64,000 bases of DNA. Origin: an uncultured Mucilaginibacter sp. GTDB taxonomy: Bacteria > Bacteroidota > Bacteroidia > Sphingobacteriales > Sphingobacteriaceae. Below, piece after piece: positions 37,820 to 46,622 of the stretch (positions within the stretch are counted from its first letter, which is position 1; each line of letters starts with the position of its first letter). The notes beneath the pieces were generated by a model. The model was given only the letters and a program-made list of their open reading frames with translations, searched no databases and was not told the origin of the DNA. The stretch lies in contig CAIPDP010000082.1 of assembly GCA_903863845.1 (NCBI GenBank), positions 1 through 64,000 on the forward strand, given 5' to 3'. The position numbers and the translations under genes are program-made.

Positions 37820-39259
37820 TCAATCAGCCCCAATTCGCTCAATTTCTTTCACTCCCTTAGCCACCTGCCCCTTTACATTTTGTAGTTCGATACTATTTAC
37901 ATCATCAAATATAAAAGCCGGACGCGCATCGGCATTCAGGTAACTAACCTCAATATCTTTCAGTTTGATACCCGATACATGGCGGACATAAAAGCCATAG
38001 GCGGGTATATCGCCAAACATGGTAGGCTCGGGGTAATTCTTTTCCAGTTCAGGCACTTTTTTGGCAGCCTGCGCAACTGTACCGCCTCCGGTATAATAAA
38101 TTCGGATGTTGTTCAATTCAATGTCCTGCAGGTTATGACCCGGGATACCGGTAATAATGCTGGCATAATGTGGGTTTGAACCATAAACCCTTATATTGCT
38201 AAGCGAAACTCTTCGTAACTGGCCGACTGCTGTTCCCTGTGGTCCGCGCATACGGGCTCCAAGGCGCATGAATATGGGTGCCGAAACAATATCCCTCATC
38301 GTAATATTACTAATGGTAACATCCTGTAATAATGCACCATCTTCGCTTTCCAAAGCCAGCCCCTGGCAATGGTCGAACACACAATTACTGATAGCAATAT
38401 TGATAAAGCCCCCATTCGATTCCGTGCCGAACTTGATTCGCCCGGTGCGGTAAGCATTACTGTCGGCGGTAAGGTAGGTACCTGCCAGGAACGAGCCCTC
38501 ATCAAAGCCGCTTACTATACAGTTGGTGATGGTAACATTTTCTGTTGCACGGGCAAAGCCCAGTGCAAAAGTACTTTTCAGGCAAATGCCATCATCAAAA
38601 GGCGAGTTGATGCTGCAATTGGAAATATGTACGTTGCGGCAGCAGTCGATGTCCATACCATCGCGATTGGTATCCATTTTAAGGTTGTCGATCGTTAGAT
38701 TATCTACGCCTGTAGCAAGAATTGCAAACCAGCCTGCATGAGCAAAAGTTACATCTTTGATCAGCACATTCCTGCATTTATAAAACACCAGCGATTTATT
38801 AGCCAGTTGCGAGCCTTTTTTATAATCGTTTAATAGTCCCTTGCCCCAAATAGTACCAGTTCCCAAAATAGACACATCGTGTATATTTTCGCCCCAGATC
38901 AGCGAGTTGTGGAAATGGCTGTGTCCATAATCCTGGTAAACGGTATTAACGGTTTGTTCTTCCGGGTCATAGGCTGATGGCTCGTCTGTTGCGATAATAG
39001 TTGCGCCCTGATCGATATACAAACTGATATTGCTTTTCAGATGTATCGAACCACAGAGATAATTGCCTGCAGGCAGGTAAACAGTACCGCCGCCCTGGCC
39101 GGCTGCCGAGTCGATAGCGGAATTGATCGCTTTAGTATCTGTTGTTTTTCCATCGCCGCTTGCACCAAATGATTTAACGTTAAAAGCAGTTTTGACCGGC
39201 GTTTGTCCGAACGCGATTGCTGTTAATAAACATGCAACAATTGTCAGTTTGATCCTCAT
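37820..39259 (-). CDS. Glycoside hydrolase family 28 / polygalacturonase-like
   Basis: NVKSFGASGDGKTTDTKAINSAIDSA; NRDGMDIDCCRNVHISNCSINSPFDDGICLKS; parallel beta-helix pattern. Confidence 0.88.
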   Translation of the reverse strand: MRIKLTIVACLLTAIAFGQTPVKTAFNVKSFGASGDGKTTDTKAINSAIDSAAGQGGGTVYLPAGNYLCGSIHLKSNISLYIDQGATIIATDEPSAYDPEEQTVNTVYQDYGHSHFHNSLIWGENIHDVSILGTGTIWGKGLLNDYKKGSQLANKSLVFYKCRNVLIKDVTFAHAGWFAILATGVDNLTIDNLKMDTNRDGMDIDCCRNVHISNCSINSPFDDGICLKSTFALGFARATENVTITNCIVSGFDEGSFLAGTYLTADSNAYRTGRIKFGTESNGGFINIAISNCVFDHCQGLALESEDGALLQDVTISNITMRDIVSAPIFMRLGARMRGPQGTAVGQLRRVSLSNIRVYGSNPHYASIITGIPGHNLQDIELNNIRIYYTGGGTVAQAAKKVPELEKNYPEPTMFGDIPAYGFYVRHVSGIKLKDIEVSYLNADARPAFIFDDVNSIELQNVKGQVAKGVKEIERIGAD

Positions 39260-39594
39260 GATGTTCCGGATTTAGATTTTTTTGTCCCGGCATTTTGCCA
39301 GGCGAGTTGAATAATATCTTCAAGCATGTCTTGCCGCACTTTTGCCAGCTCAACAAAAGTTGCACCCTGTAAACCCCATTTATTGGGCACTGGAAAAAAT
39401 ATTTCAGGGTCGTAAGCGTGAAATATTGATTGGTCTAGCGGACGTAGTTTTACCATCATCCTATTTTCTTTAAGCCAAAGCGTGGCAAATATCTTCCCTG
39501 TCCGGAGGCGGAAAGCCGGATGATCAAAATGCTGAAACTCTTCCGATCCAGCCTGCGAAAGTGCAATATTACGGGCAGATTCAAGGTCGGCCAT
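39256..39594 (-). CDS. MmcQ/YjbR-like protein
   Basis: HPAFRLRTGKIFATLWLKENRMMVKLRPLDQ; PNKWGLQGATFVELAKV. Confidence 0.8.
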   Translation of the reverse strand: MADLESARNIALSQAGSEEFQHFDHPAFRLRTGKIFATLWLKENRMMVKLRPLDQSIFHAYDPEIFFPVPNKWGLQGATFVELAKVRQDMLEDIIQLAWQNAGTKKSKSGTS

Positions 39595-39700
39595 AATTCG
39601 GGTTTGTTTAATAAAAGTAGGTATCAGACAGGTAAATTCTGCAGTTTTAGGTAAAGTTTTTTATAATACCGATATTGTCATGCAATTATTCAAATAAACA

Positions 39701-40474
39701 ATGTCCGATAACGCAGCAGGAAATGTTACGCATTTGAGCGAAAATGGTGTCGCTACCATTTCGTTTCATCACCCCGCTCAGAATTCTCTGCCTTCTTTAT
39801 TACTTGCCAAACTTCGCAGTGAAATAGCTAGGGCAGGAAATGATGCCAATGTTCGAATCATCGTACTAAAAAGTGGTGGCGATCGTACCTTTTGCGCCGG
39901 CGCCAGTTTTGACGAATTATTGCAGATTAAAGATAAGGCCGCCGGGGCCGAATTCTTTTCCGGCTTTGCAAACCTGATCAATGCTATTCGAACATCTCCC
40001 AAGATAGTCATTGCCCGCATTCAGGGAAAAGCTGTTGGGGGAGGAGTTGGTTTGGCTGCAGCTGCCGATTATTGTCTTGCAACGGAAACTGCATCGATCA
40101 AATTAAGTGAACTGGCCATAGGGATTGGCCCCTTTGTGATCTCGCCGGCCGTAACACGTAAAATTGGTTTGCCAGCTTTTTCGCAATTGACCATACGGGC
40201 ATCTGATTTTCAAACTGCCCAATGGGCAAAAGAACACGGTTTGTTCAATGAAGTATACCCGGATATCCCAAGGCTTGATATCGCGCTAGCAAACCTTACC
40301 GAAAAACTAGCTTCCTATCACCCTGATGCGCTGTCGGGACTGAAACAAATATTGTGGGAGGGTACCGAAAACTGGGATACTTTATTGGCCGAACGTGCAG
40401 CCATCAGCGGGGAATTAGTTTTATCTGAGTTTACGCAACGCGCACTACGCGGCTTTCTTGATGGAAAAAAATAA
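39701..40474 (+). CDS. Enoyl-CoA hydratase/isomerase family protein
   Basis: GDRTFCAGASFDELLQI; IARIQGKAVGGGVGLAAAADYCLA. Confidence 0.92.
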   Translation: MSDNAAGNVTHLSENGVATISFHHPAQNSLPSLLLAKLRSEIARAGNDANVRIIVLKSGGDRTFCAGASFDELLQIKDKAAGAEFFSGFANLINAIRTSPKIVIARIQGKAVGGGVGLAAAADYCLATETASIKLSELAIGIGPFVISPAVTRKIGLPAFSQLTIRASDFQTAQWAKEHGLFNEVYPDIPRLDIALANLTEKLASYHPDALSGLKQILWEGTENWDTLLAERAAISGELVLSEFTQRALRGFLDGKK

Positions 40475-40502
40475 TTCTCTTTTACTGATTATCGGGCAAT
40501 AT

Positions 40503-40796
40503 CTATTCTTCAAATCTACTTAGCCTGTTACGCATGATGCGGATTTCGTCCTGAAGGGCTTCCATTCGTTGCAGCAAGTGGGTGATCGCTTCGATACCCG
40601 CCAGGTTGATTTCTAACTCTTGATGTAGCCTGATCATTTTTTCCAGCTTCTGCAATTCAGTTTCCGGTATAAAAATTTCCCTTTCTACAATTCGGGTCTC
40701 TAACAAACCTGCTTCGCTGAGTGAGTCGATAAACCGAAATTCAACGCGGTGGTAAGTGCAAAATTCGTTTGCTGCTATTAGTCCTGTCGCGGTCAT
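40503..40796 (-). CDS. cbpM: Chaperone modulator CbpM-like
   Basis: 97-aa protein directly downstream of the DnaJ/CbpA gene; MerR-like EFCTYHRVEFRFIDSLSEAGLL. Confidence 0.8.
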   Translation of the reverse strand: MTATGLIAANEFCTYHRVEFRFIDSLSEAGLLETRIVEREIFIPETELQKLEKMIRLHQELEINLAGIEAITHLLQRMEALQDEIRIMRNRLSRFEE

Positions 40797-40797
40797 C

Positions 40798-41718
40798 TTA
40801 TTTCAATTTTGATAATTCCGTAAAAAGCTCTTTTTGTTTATCAGTCAGCTGAGTTGGCACCAATACCTGGTAGGTCACCAACAGGTCGCCAAACTGGTTT
40901 TCCTGTTTATAAAATGGCAGACCCTTTCCTTTTAGTTTTACGATGGTGCCATTTTGAGTTCCGGGGCTTACTTTGATCTTAACCTTTCCACTAAGCGTAT
41001 TTACAGTTACTTCGCCACCCAGAATGGCCGTATAAAGATCGAGCTGAACATTTTGATAAAGGTTGGCGCCATCCCGTTTGAACTCCTGATCAACCGGAAT
41101 ATTAAAGGTAATGTAAAGGTCGCCTGCAGGCCCGCCATTCACACCTGGACTACCGTGACCGCTTATTTTGATCGTTTGTCCGTTTTCAACACCAGTAGGT
41201 ATTGTCAGACGGATGCTTTTCCCGTTAACAGTAAGTGTTTGTTTTTGAGCTACGGTGATATCACGCAGGTTCAACTTCAATTCCGCATTCAGATCCTGCC
41301 CGCGAAATTTGGTTTGTTTACTGCTGCTTCGTGCTCCGCCTCCAAACATGCTATTGAAAAAATCGGAAAAATCGCCGCCGCCGTTGAAATCGCCGTAGTC
41401 TTCAAAACCCTGTGCATGTCCACCGCCGAAGCCGCTGTAGCTATTGCTGTTTTGTGCCCTTTGCTGCTGTGCATATTTCTCATGCTCCTCGCCGTGTTGC
41501 CAATTTTCGCCGTATTTATCATACTTTTTGCGCTTCTCAGTATCACTCAATACCTCGTTAGCCTCGTTGATTTGCTGGAACTTTTTATTCGCTTCCGGAT
41601 CGTTGGGGTTCAAGTCGGGGTGGTACTTTCGAGCCATTTTTCGATAAGCAGCTTTGATTTCCTTTTCGGACGCTTGTTTATCTAGTCCCAGTATTTTGTA
41701 ATAGTCAATAAAGGCCAT
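40798..41718 (-). CDS. cbpA: DnaJ/CbpA-type J-domain co-chaperone
   Basis: [35 protein letters not shown]-terminal DnaJ domain; no zinc-finger repeats. Confidence 0.93.
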   Translation of the reverse strand: MAFIDYYKILGLDKQASEKEIKAAYRKMARKYHPDLNPNDPEANKKFQQINEANEVLSDTEKRKKYDKYGENWQHGEEHEKYAQQQRAQNSNSYSGFGGGHAQGFEDYGDFNGGGDFSDFFNSMFGGGARSSSKQTKFRGQDLNAELKLNLRDITVAQKQTLTVNGKSIRLTIPTGVENGQTIKISGHGSPGVNGGPAGDLYITFNIPVDQEFKRDGANLYQNVQLDLYTAILGGEVTVNTLSGKVKIKVSPGTQNGTIVKLKGKGLPFYKQENQFGDLLVTYQVLVPTQLTDKQKELFTELSKLK

Positions 41719-42229
41719 ATTATATCAATTAACCTTGTAAAACATCTTTAGTTTCACTCCTCTAAAATTAACTCTTTGCTTTTATTTGAGAAATGATACC
41801 CGGCAATTCTTTAGGTGTATCATCGCATTTTTTTGTGGTGCAAGGCTGCAAAAAGCTTTTTTCAAGAACCGAGTCGTTTAACCCTGAGTTAAAGCATATT
41901 TACAAGAACTTTGGCGCCGTCTTGTTAAAAAAAAATTCTTAATAACTCTTAAAAATACGCCGAAATATTTTTGATTTATCTGGAGCGATTAGCGGGTTTA
42001 AACTTTTTTAGGCTATTGATTTTCTTATTTATAAACTGATAATCAGGTATTTAGATTGCGGTATTTTGGGAAATTTTCTTAGTGTTAAAATTACACTAAT
42101 GTGATAATTGAAAAGTTAAAAACTCCCACCTTTGCACCAGGTTAAACCGGGTACGCGGGCAGCCTTAAAATTCTATCCTACCCGCCTCATTAGCTATGGT
42201 TTATCCACAAAAACTTAATACCAAAAGAA

Positions 42230-42829
42230 ATGAAAAGCAAAATTTCAATCTGGATCTTGTCAATTGGATTATTGACATTATCTGCAAAAAACACCTATGC
42301 CACTGTTAATACCAGCAGTAATTACACAGTATTAAATGACATCAAAGCCATCAATAAAATAGAGGTACGAGGCAACGTACAATTGTTCATATCAGACAAT
42401 GCACCCGACCAGGTAACGGTTTACAATAAATATTATGCTGAAACCGCACTGGTACAAAGCAGGAATGGCGTATTACGCATTTCGTCATATAGTAACGAGA
42501 AATTGGTGGTTTGGATCAAATCAGAAAGCCTGCAAGCTGTTTCGGCTTTTGACAATGCCGAGATACGGTCCTTTGGTCAGCTTTCGAAGATAGAGTTCAA
42601 TGTCGACTTACATAACAAAGCTACCGCAAATCTCGATTTGGATGCTTTTAGTGTAAATGTAACGCTGCGTGATGAGTCAACGATCTCTCTGCATGGTCGC
42701 GTTGAAGAGTTTGGCATGAACCGTAACCTTAACACCTTTGTTGTTAATAATGATTTTTCAGTTGGACATAATACCGAAAATAAGATCGTTAACCAGGCCG
42801 GCAAAGAAATAATGGCCGGTATTGAATAA
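42230..42829 (+). CDS. DUF2807 (GIN domain) secreted protein
   Basis: IKAINKIEVRGNVQLFISDNAPDQVTV; beta-helix-like repeats. Confidence 0.78.
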   Translation: MKSKISIWILSIGLLTLSAKNTYATVNTSSNYTVLNDIKAINKIEVRGNVQLFISDNAPDQVTVYNKYYAETALVQSRNGVLRISSYSNEKLVVWIKSESLQAVSAFDNAEIRSFGQLSKIEFNVDLHNKATANLDLDAFSVNVTLRDESTISLHGRVEEFGMNRNLNTFVVNNDFSVGHNTENKIVNQAGKEIMAGIE

Positions 42830-42861
42830 ATTTTTAATCATAGCGTTGTTTTTTTAGTGGT

Positions 42862-42892
42862 TAAGGCTGTTCCATTTTTTGGGCAGCCTTTT
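42862..42892 (+). terminator. Rho-independent terminator
   Basis: aaggctg...cagccttttttt stem followed by T-tract. Confidence 0.65.
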
Positions 42893-42975
42893 TTGTGCTT
42901 CTATTTTCTTCAATTTATCAAGGGATTGTACAGGCAATCGGAATGATTGTATATTTAGCCCATCAAAAAAATGTT

Positions 42976-43311
42976 ATGGACACTAATATTTTCAAATATT
43001 TCGACGAGATACCGGTAAAAGAAGTTGCGCCCGGTTTTTTTTCAAAGTTGATTCACACTGATCGCAATACCATTAATTTTATAACGGTAGCTGCAGGCTG
43101 TACTGTTCCGCGGCATAAACATTTCCACCAGCAATATACTTTTGTGATTGAAGGACAGTTTGAACTAACTGTTAATGATGACCCGCAAGTGCTGGATCCG
43201 GGACGTTTTGCGCTCATCCCATCCGAAGCCTACCACAGTGGGGTGGCGATAACGGATTGTAAATTACTGGATATCTTTGACCCGGTTCGGGAAGATTACC
43301 GTGCCTTGTAA
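42976..43311 (+). CDS. Cupin domain protein
   Basis: VAAGCTVPRHKHFHQQYTFVIEGQFELTVNDDPQVLDPGRFALIPSEAYHSG; start MDTNIFKYF preferred. Confidence 0.9.
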   Translation: MDTNIFKYFDEIPVKEVAPGFFSKLIHTDRNTINFITVAAGCTVPRHKHFHQQYTFVIEGQFELTVNDDPQVLDPGRFALIPSEAYHSGVAITDCKLLDIFDPVREDYRAL

Positions 43312-43330
43312 AAATATACCTATACCTCCT

Positions 43331-43843
43331 ATGTCTATCCATAAAGCTACAATCGGCGACGCCGCCGAACTAACTACTTTGGTCAATAGTGCTTACCGTG
43401 GCCCGGTTTCGCAACTGGGCTGGACCAGCGAAGCCCATTTGCTCGACGGTATCAGGGTTGACGAAGAAACCATGAGTGAGTATCTGAATGCCCGGGATAC
43501 AATTATTTTAAAATACACCGATGAGGCGGGCAAGATACTTGCCTGTGTCTATCTGCAGGAGCGCGTTAATGGGCGACTTTACCTGGGTATGTTATCCGTT
43601 TCGCCCTCTTTACAGGCCAATGGAATAGGCCGTCAGTTATTACATGAAGCCGAAATATGGGCCACAAAACTGTCATGTACAACTATTTTTATGACAGTGA
43701 TCACCACCCGTAATGAATTGATCAGCTGGTATAAGCGGCGTGGTTATCGCGATACCGGCGAGCGGCTTCCATTCCATGATACAAAGAAATTCGGGATCCC
43801 AAAAGCAGAAATTGAGTTAATGGTGCTGGATAAGGAAGTTTGA
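43331..43843 (+). CDS. GNAT family N-acetyltransferase
   Basis: LYLGMLSVSPSLQANGIGRQLLHEAEIWA; WYKRRGYRDTGE. Confidence 0.9.
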   Translation: MSIHKATIGDAAELTTLVNSAYRGPVSQLGWTSEAHLLDGIRVDEETMSEYLNARDTIILKYTDEAGKILACVYLQERVNGRLYLGMLSVSPSLQANGIGRQLLHEAEIWATKLSCTTIFMTVITTRNELISWYKRRGYRDTGERLPFHDTKKFGIPKAEIELMVLDKEV

Positions 43844-43887
43844 TGATTTAGAATAATGAAGGCGGAACTGCTGACAGCTTGGTAGTT

Positions 43888-44577
43888 TTATTTTAGCAGA
43901 AGCGCCAGTACTTCGCCCAAATGCTCCACCTGTCTAAAATTTTCGTGTTCGGGTTTAATTGCCACGTGTTCGTGAGCCCAGGTGGTATGGTAGGGGACAT
44001 GAATAGCATGACCGCCGATATTGATCACTGGCAATACATCCGATTTAAGTGAGTTACCGATCATCAAAAACTCTTCCGGTTGAATATCCAGATGCTTGAG
44101 TAGTTTGCGGTAGTCGTCCTCACCTTTTTCCGACATGATCTCGATGTGATGGAAATAATGGCTTAGGCCTGATTTTTTTAACTTGCGTTCCTGATCCAGC
44201 AAATCTCCTTTAGTAGCAACAACAAGGCGATAATGTTTTTTTAAAGCCTGGAGTACTTCTTTCACATCTTCCAAAAGTACAATTGGCTGATTGAGCAATT
44301 CTTTACCAAAATTGAGGATACTATTGATCGCATCAATTGATAAGCTGTAATTAGATATTTTAAGCGCGGCCTCGAGCATCGATAATATATAACCCTTGAT
44401 ACCATAGCCATATAGCGATAGATTAGCGATCTCGATTTTTAATAGCTCCTGGGAAAGTTCGTGATGCGGTAAAAAATCCTCCATTAAGGCACAAAATTTT
44501 TTTTCCGTTTCCTGGAAGTAGGGTTCGTTCACCCAAAGGGTATCATCGGCGTCAAAAGCTATAATTTTTATACCCAT
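43888..44577 (-). CDS. HAD-family hydrolase
   Basis: IIAFDADDTLWVNEPYF; LVVATKGDLLDQERKL; FLMIGNSLKSDVLPVINIGG. Confidence 0.88.
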   Translation of the reverse strand: MGIKIIAFDADDTLWVNEPYFQETEKKFCALMEDFLPHHELSQELLKIEIANLSLYGYGIKGYILSMLEAALKISNYSLSIDAINSILNFGKELLNQPIVLLEDVKEVLQALKKHYRLVVATKGDLLDQERKLKKSGLSHYFHHIEIMSEKGEDDYRKLLKHLDIQPEEFLMIGNSLKSDVLPVINIGGHAIHVPYHTTWAHEHVAIKPEHENFRQVEHLGEVLALLLK

Positions 44578-44766
44578 GTCTATTTAACGCAATATTAAGT
44601 TTTAGGCTTTAAGCCCCGGTACGATTATTGTAATTATTTTAATTGCTATGGTTATTTTCGCAGCGTTGTTACCGTAGTTGATATTGAATCTAATAATTAA
44701 GCATCTACGTATATCTAATAATAAATCGAGAAATTTAAAGTTAATACCCTAAATTCCCCTATAGAG

Positions 44767-45903
44767 ATGAACAAAAACTACTTTTTGAAAAACCTATCCA
44801 TATTTATATTAGCCTGCTTAGCTTTTTTTGCCGTTTCATGTAAAAAGGAATCTAAAAGTAACGGAGGAAATAACGTTGTTACACCTGTTGCCACACCTAC
44901 TAAAATTGGCTTTTACGCTGCCGAACAGGTAGTAGTAGATACCGCAATATATCGCGTTCTTTTGGAGCCAATTACCCAGATCGGCACGCAAGCTATTAAT
45001 TACGACCTTGTATTTGATACGGGCTCGGGTGGATTGGTTATTGATGCTAATGGCGTCATACCTCCTGCAATGATCACAAAATCGGGTTTTAATTTTACAA
45101 CAGACTCTGTTGTAGTAAATGGAATTACCATCACTAATCAAACCAATATGATCGAGTATGGCGATGATAACGCCACTACTGATAAAGTTTATGGCAATCT
45201 GGCCTATGCCGATGTAAAAATAGGCGATCAAAATGGTAATATTACTGTAAAGAGACTGCCTTTCTTCCTGTATTACAAAGCGGTAGACTCAAAAGGAAAT
45301 GAATTCCCCGCGCATGACTTCGATGTATTCGGTGTAGCACCTGAGTATGATATCACTTTTGCCAATAATGCTTACATAACAAGCCCCTTTTCTTATTTTG
45401 ATCCGGGCAATGGTCTTACCAAAGGATTTAAGATTGATGCAGTTCCGGCGGCAAATTTTTCAAATCAAGGCACCTGGGTTTCGGCAGTTACACTTGGGTT
45501 AACTTCTGCCGATCTGAATTCTGGTGGTTACTCATTTACACAACTTAGCTTTACCCAAGGTGAAGGTTATCTTCCAATTTTGTCGGGAACATTAAATTAC
45601 GGTGGTAAAAATATAGCTACTAAAATGCTTTTTGACAGCGGCACCGAACCTTACAGCTATTTAGAAGACAATACCGCTACCAATACTTCGGCTGTTTTGT
45701 TGCCATTAAATACACCTGTATCAGTTTCAACTACTTCAGGATTTAATTATTCATTCACTACCCTGGCCATTGATAATTTGGCCTATGTCGAGAATCCCAA
45801 GTATTCCGGTTCTGATATCTCAGTTCTTAGTCTTGACTATTTTTTGAATAATTCCTACCTGATCGATTTTGCAGACAATAAACTGGGCTTAAAAAGTAAT
45901 TAA
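44767..45903 (+). CDS. Lipoprotein with pepsin-like (A1) aspartic protease fold
   Basis: Lipobox AFFAVSCKKE; motifs YDLVFDTGSGGLVID and MLFDSGTEPYSYLED; FDVFGVAPEYD; C-terminus ISVLSLDYFLNNSYLIDFADNKLGLKSN. Confidence 0.65.
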   Translation: MNKNYFLKNLSIFILACLAFFAVSCKKESKSNGGNNVVTPVATPTKIGFYAAEQVVVDTAIYRVLLEPITQIGTQAINYDLVFDTGSGGLVIDANGVIPPAMITKSGFNFTTDSVVVNGITITNQTNMIEYGDDNATTDKVYGNLAYADVKIGDQNGNITVKRLPFFLYYKAVDSKGNEFPAHDFDVFGVAPEYDITFANNAYITSPFSYFDPGNGLTKGFKIDAVPAANFSNQGTWVSAVTLGLTSADLNSGGYSFTQLSFTQGEGYLPILSGTLNYGGKNIATKMLFDSGTEPYSYLEDNTATNTSAVLLPLNTPVSVSTTSGFNYSFTTLAIDNLAYVENPKYSGSDISVLSLDYFLNNSYLIDFADNKLGLKSN

Positions 45904-45924
45904 AAATTTTTTAATTTGATAGGT

Positions 45925-45956
45925 AAAAGCGCTGGAACATACCAGCGCTTTTTTTA
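45925..45956. terminator. Rho-independent terminator
   Basis: aaaagcgctggaacataccagcgcttttttt. Confidence 0.9.
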
Positions 45957-46049
45957 TTCAAATTTGGGTAATCGTAACATTTATTGTATTCGATGCAACC
46001 CCCTGCCTTATTTGTCTGTCTTATCTATAGCCTCACAAAATATATAGTT

Positions 46050-46409
46050 ATGGAAGAATTGCTGCCCGAACTGAAAGACTTCATCGTTAATTATTGTAAG
46101 CAATACAACCTGGCAAAAGTTGATCAGGCAGAACTTTCAACAGCAACCAGTATTGATCTTGATCTGGCAATTGTCGACATCGAAATTGAACTGTTTCTTG
46201 AAGAATTTGCTGATTTTTTCTGTATCGATCGTTCCGGGTTCTCCTGGTATAAATACGGGTATCCTGAAGGCTCGATAAAAGTAGATCTATTGCGCGCCTT
46301 GTTCGGTAACGAAGCCAGATGGGTTAAATGGCTTGCCAATAAATTATATCAGCCCAAATTCAGGGTCGATAACTTACAACAAGCTATCAAAACCGGGCGC
46401 CTCGAATAA
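46050..46409 (+). CDS. DUF1493-like protein
   Basis: MEELLPELKDFIVNYC...IDLDLAIVDIEIELFLEEFADFFCIDRSGFSWYKYG; start MEELLPE preferred. Confidence 0.6.
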   Translation: MEELLPELKDFIVNYCKQYNLAKVDQAELSTATSIDLDLAIVDIEIELFLEEFADFFCIDRSGFSWYKYGYPEGSIKVDLLRALFGNEARWVKWLANKLYQPKFRVDNLQQAIKTGRLE

Positions 46410-46436
46410 TTGAACGATCAGCCTTTGGCATAGAAC

Positions 46437-46513
46437 AGGAAAGGAGTAACCTCGGCCGGCGAAGTTGCTTTCAAATTTCAAATACTTTTTCGGTTTGGGG
46501 TTACTCCTTTCTT
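46437..46513. repeat. Long inverted repeat, 13-bp perfect arms GAAAGGAGTAACC/GGTTACTCCTTTC
   Basis: Arms at 46439-46451 and 46499-46511. Confidence 0.8.
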
Positions 46514-46622
46514 TACCTGCTATCGCAGAACAATTATTTTATTTTACAAAATCATTTTTCAAGCTGCTTTTACCGATCCGGTATTTATATTTAGGCTTTA
46601 TAACCAATTATATCCTTCCCTC

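Noticed and set aside
40954-41685. 243-aa + ORF
   Set aside because: Fully antisense to the DnaJ/CbpA gene, whose J-domain and C-terminal domain are intact; a codon-bias artefact.
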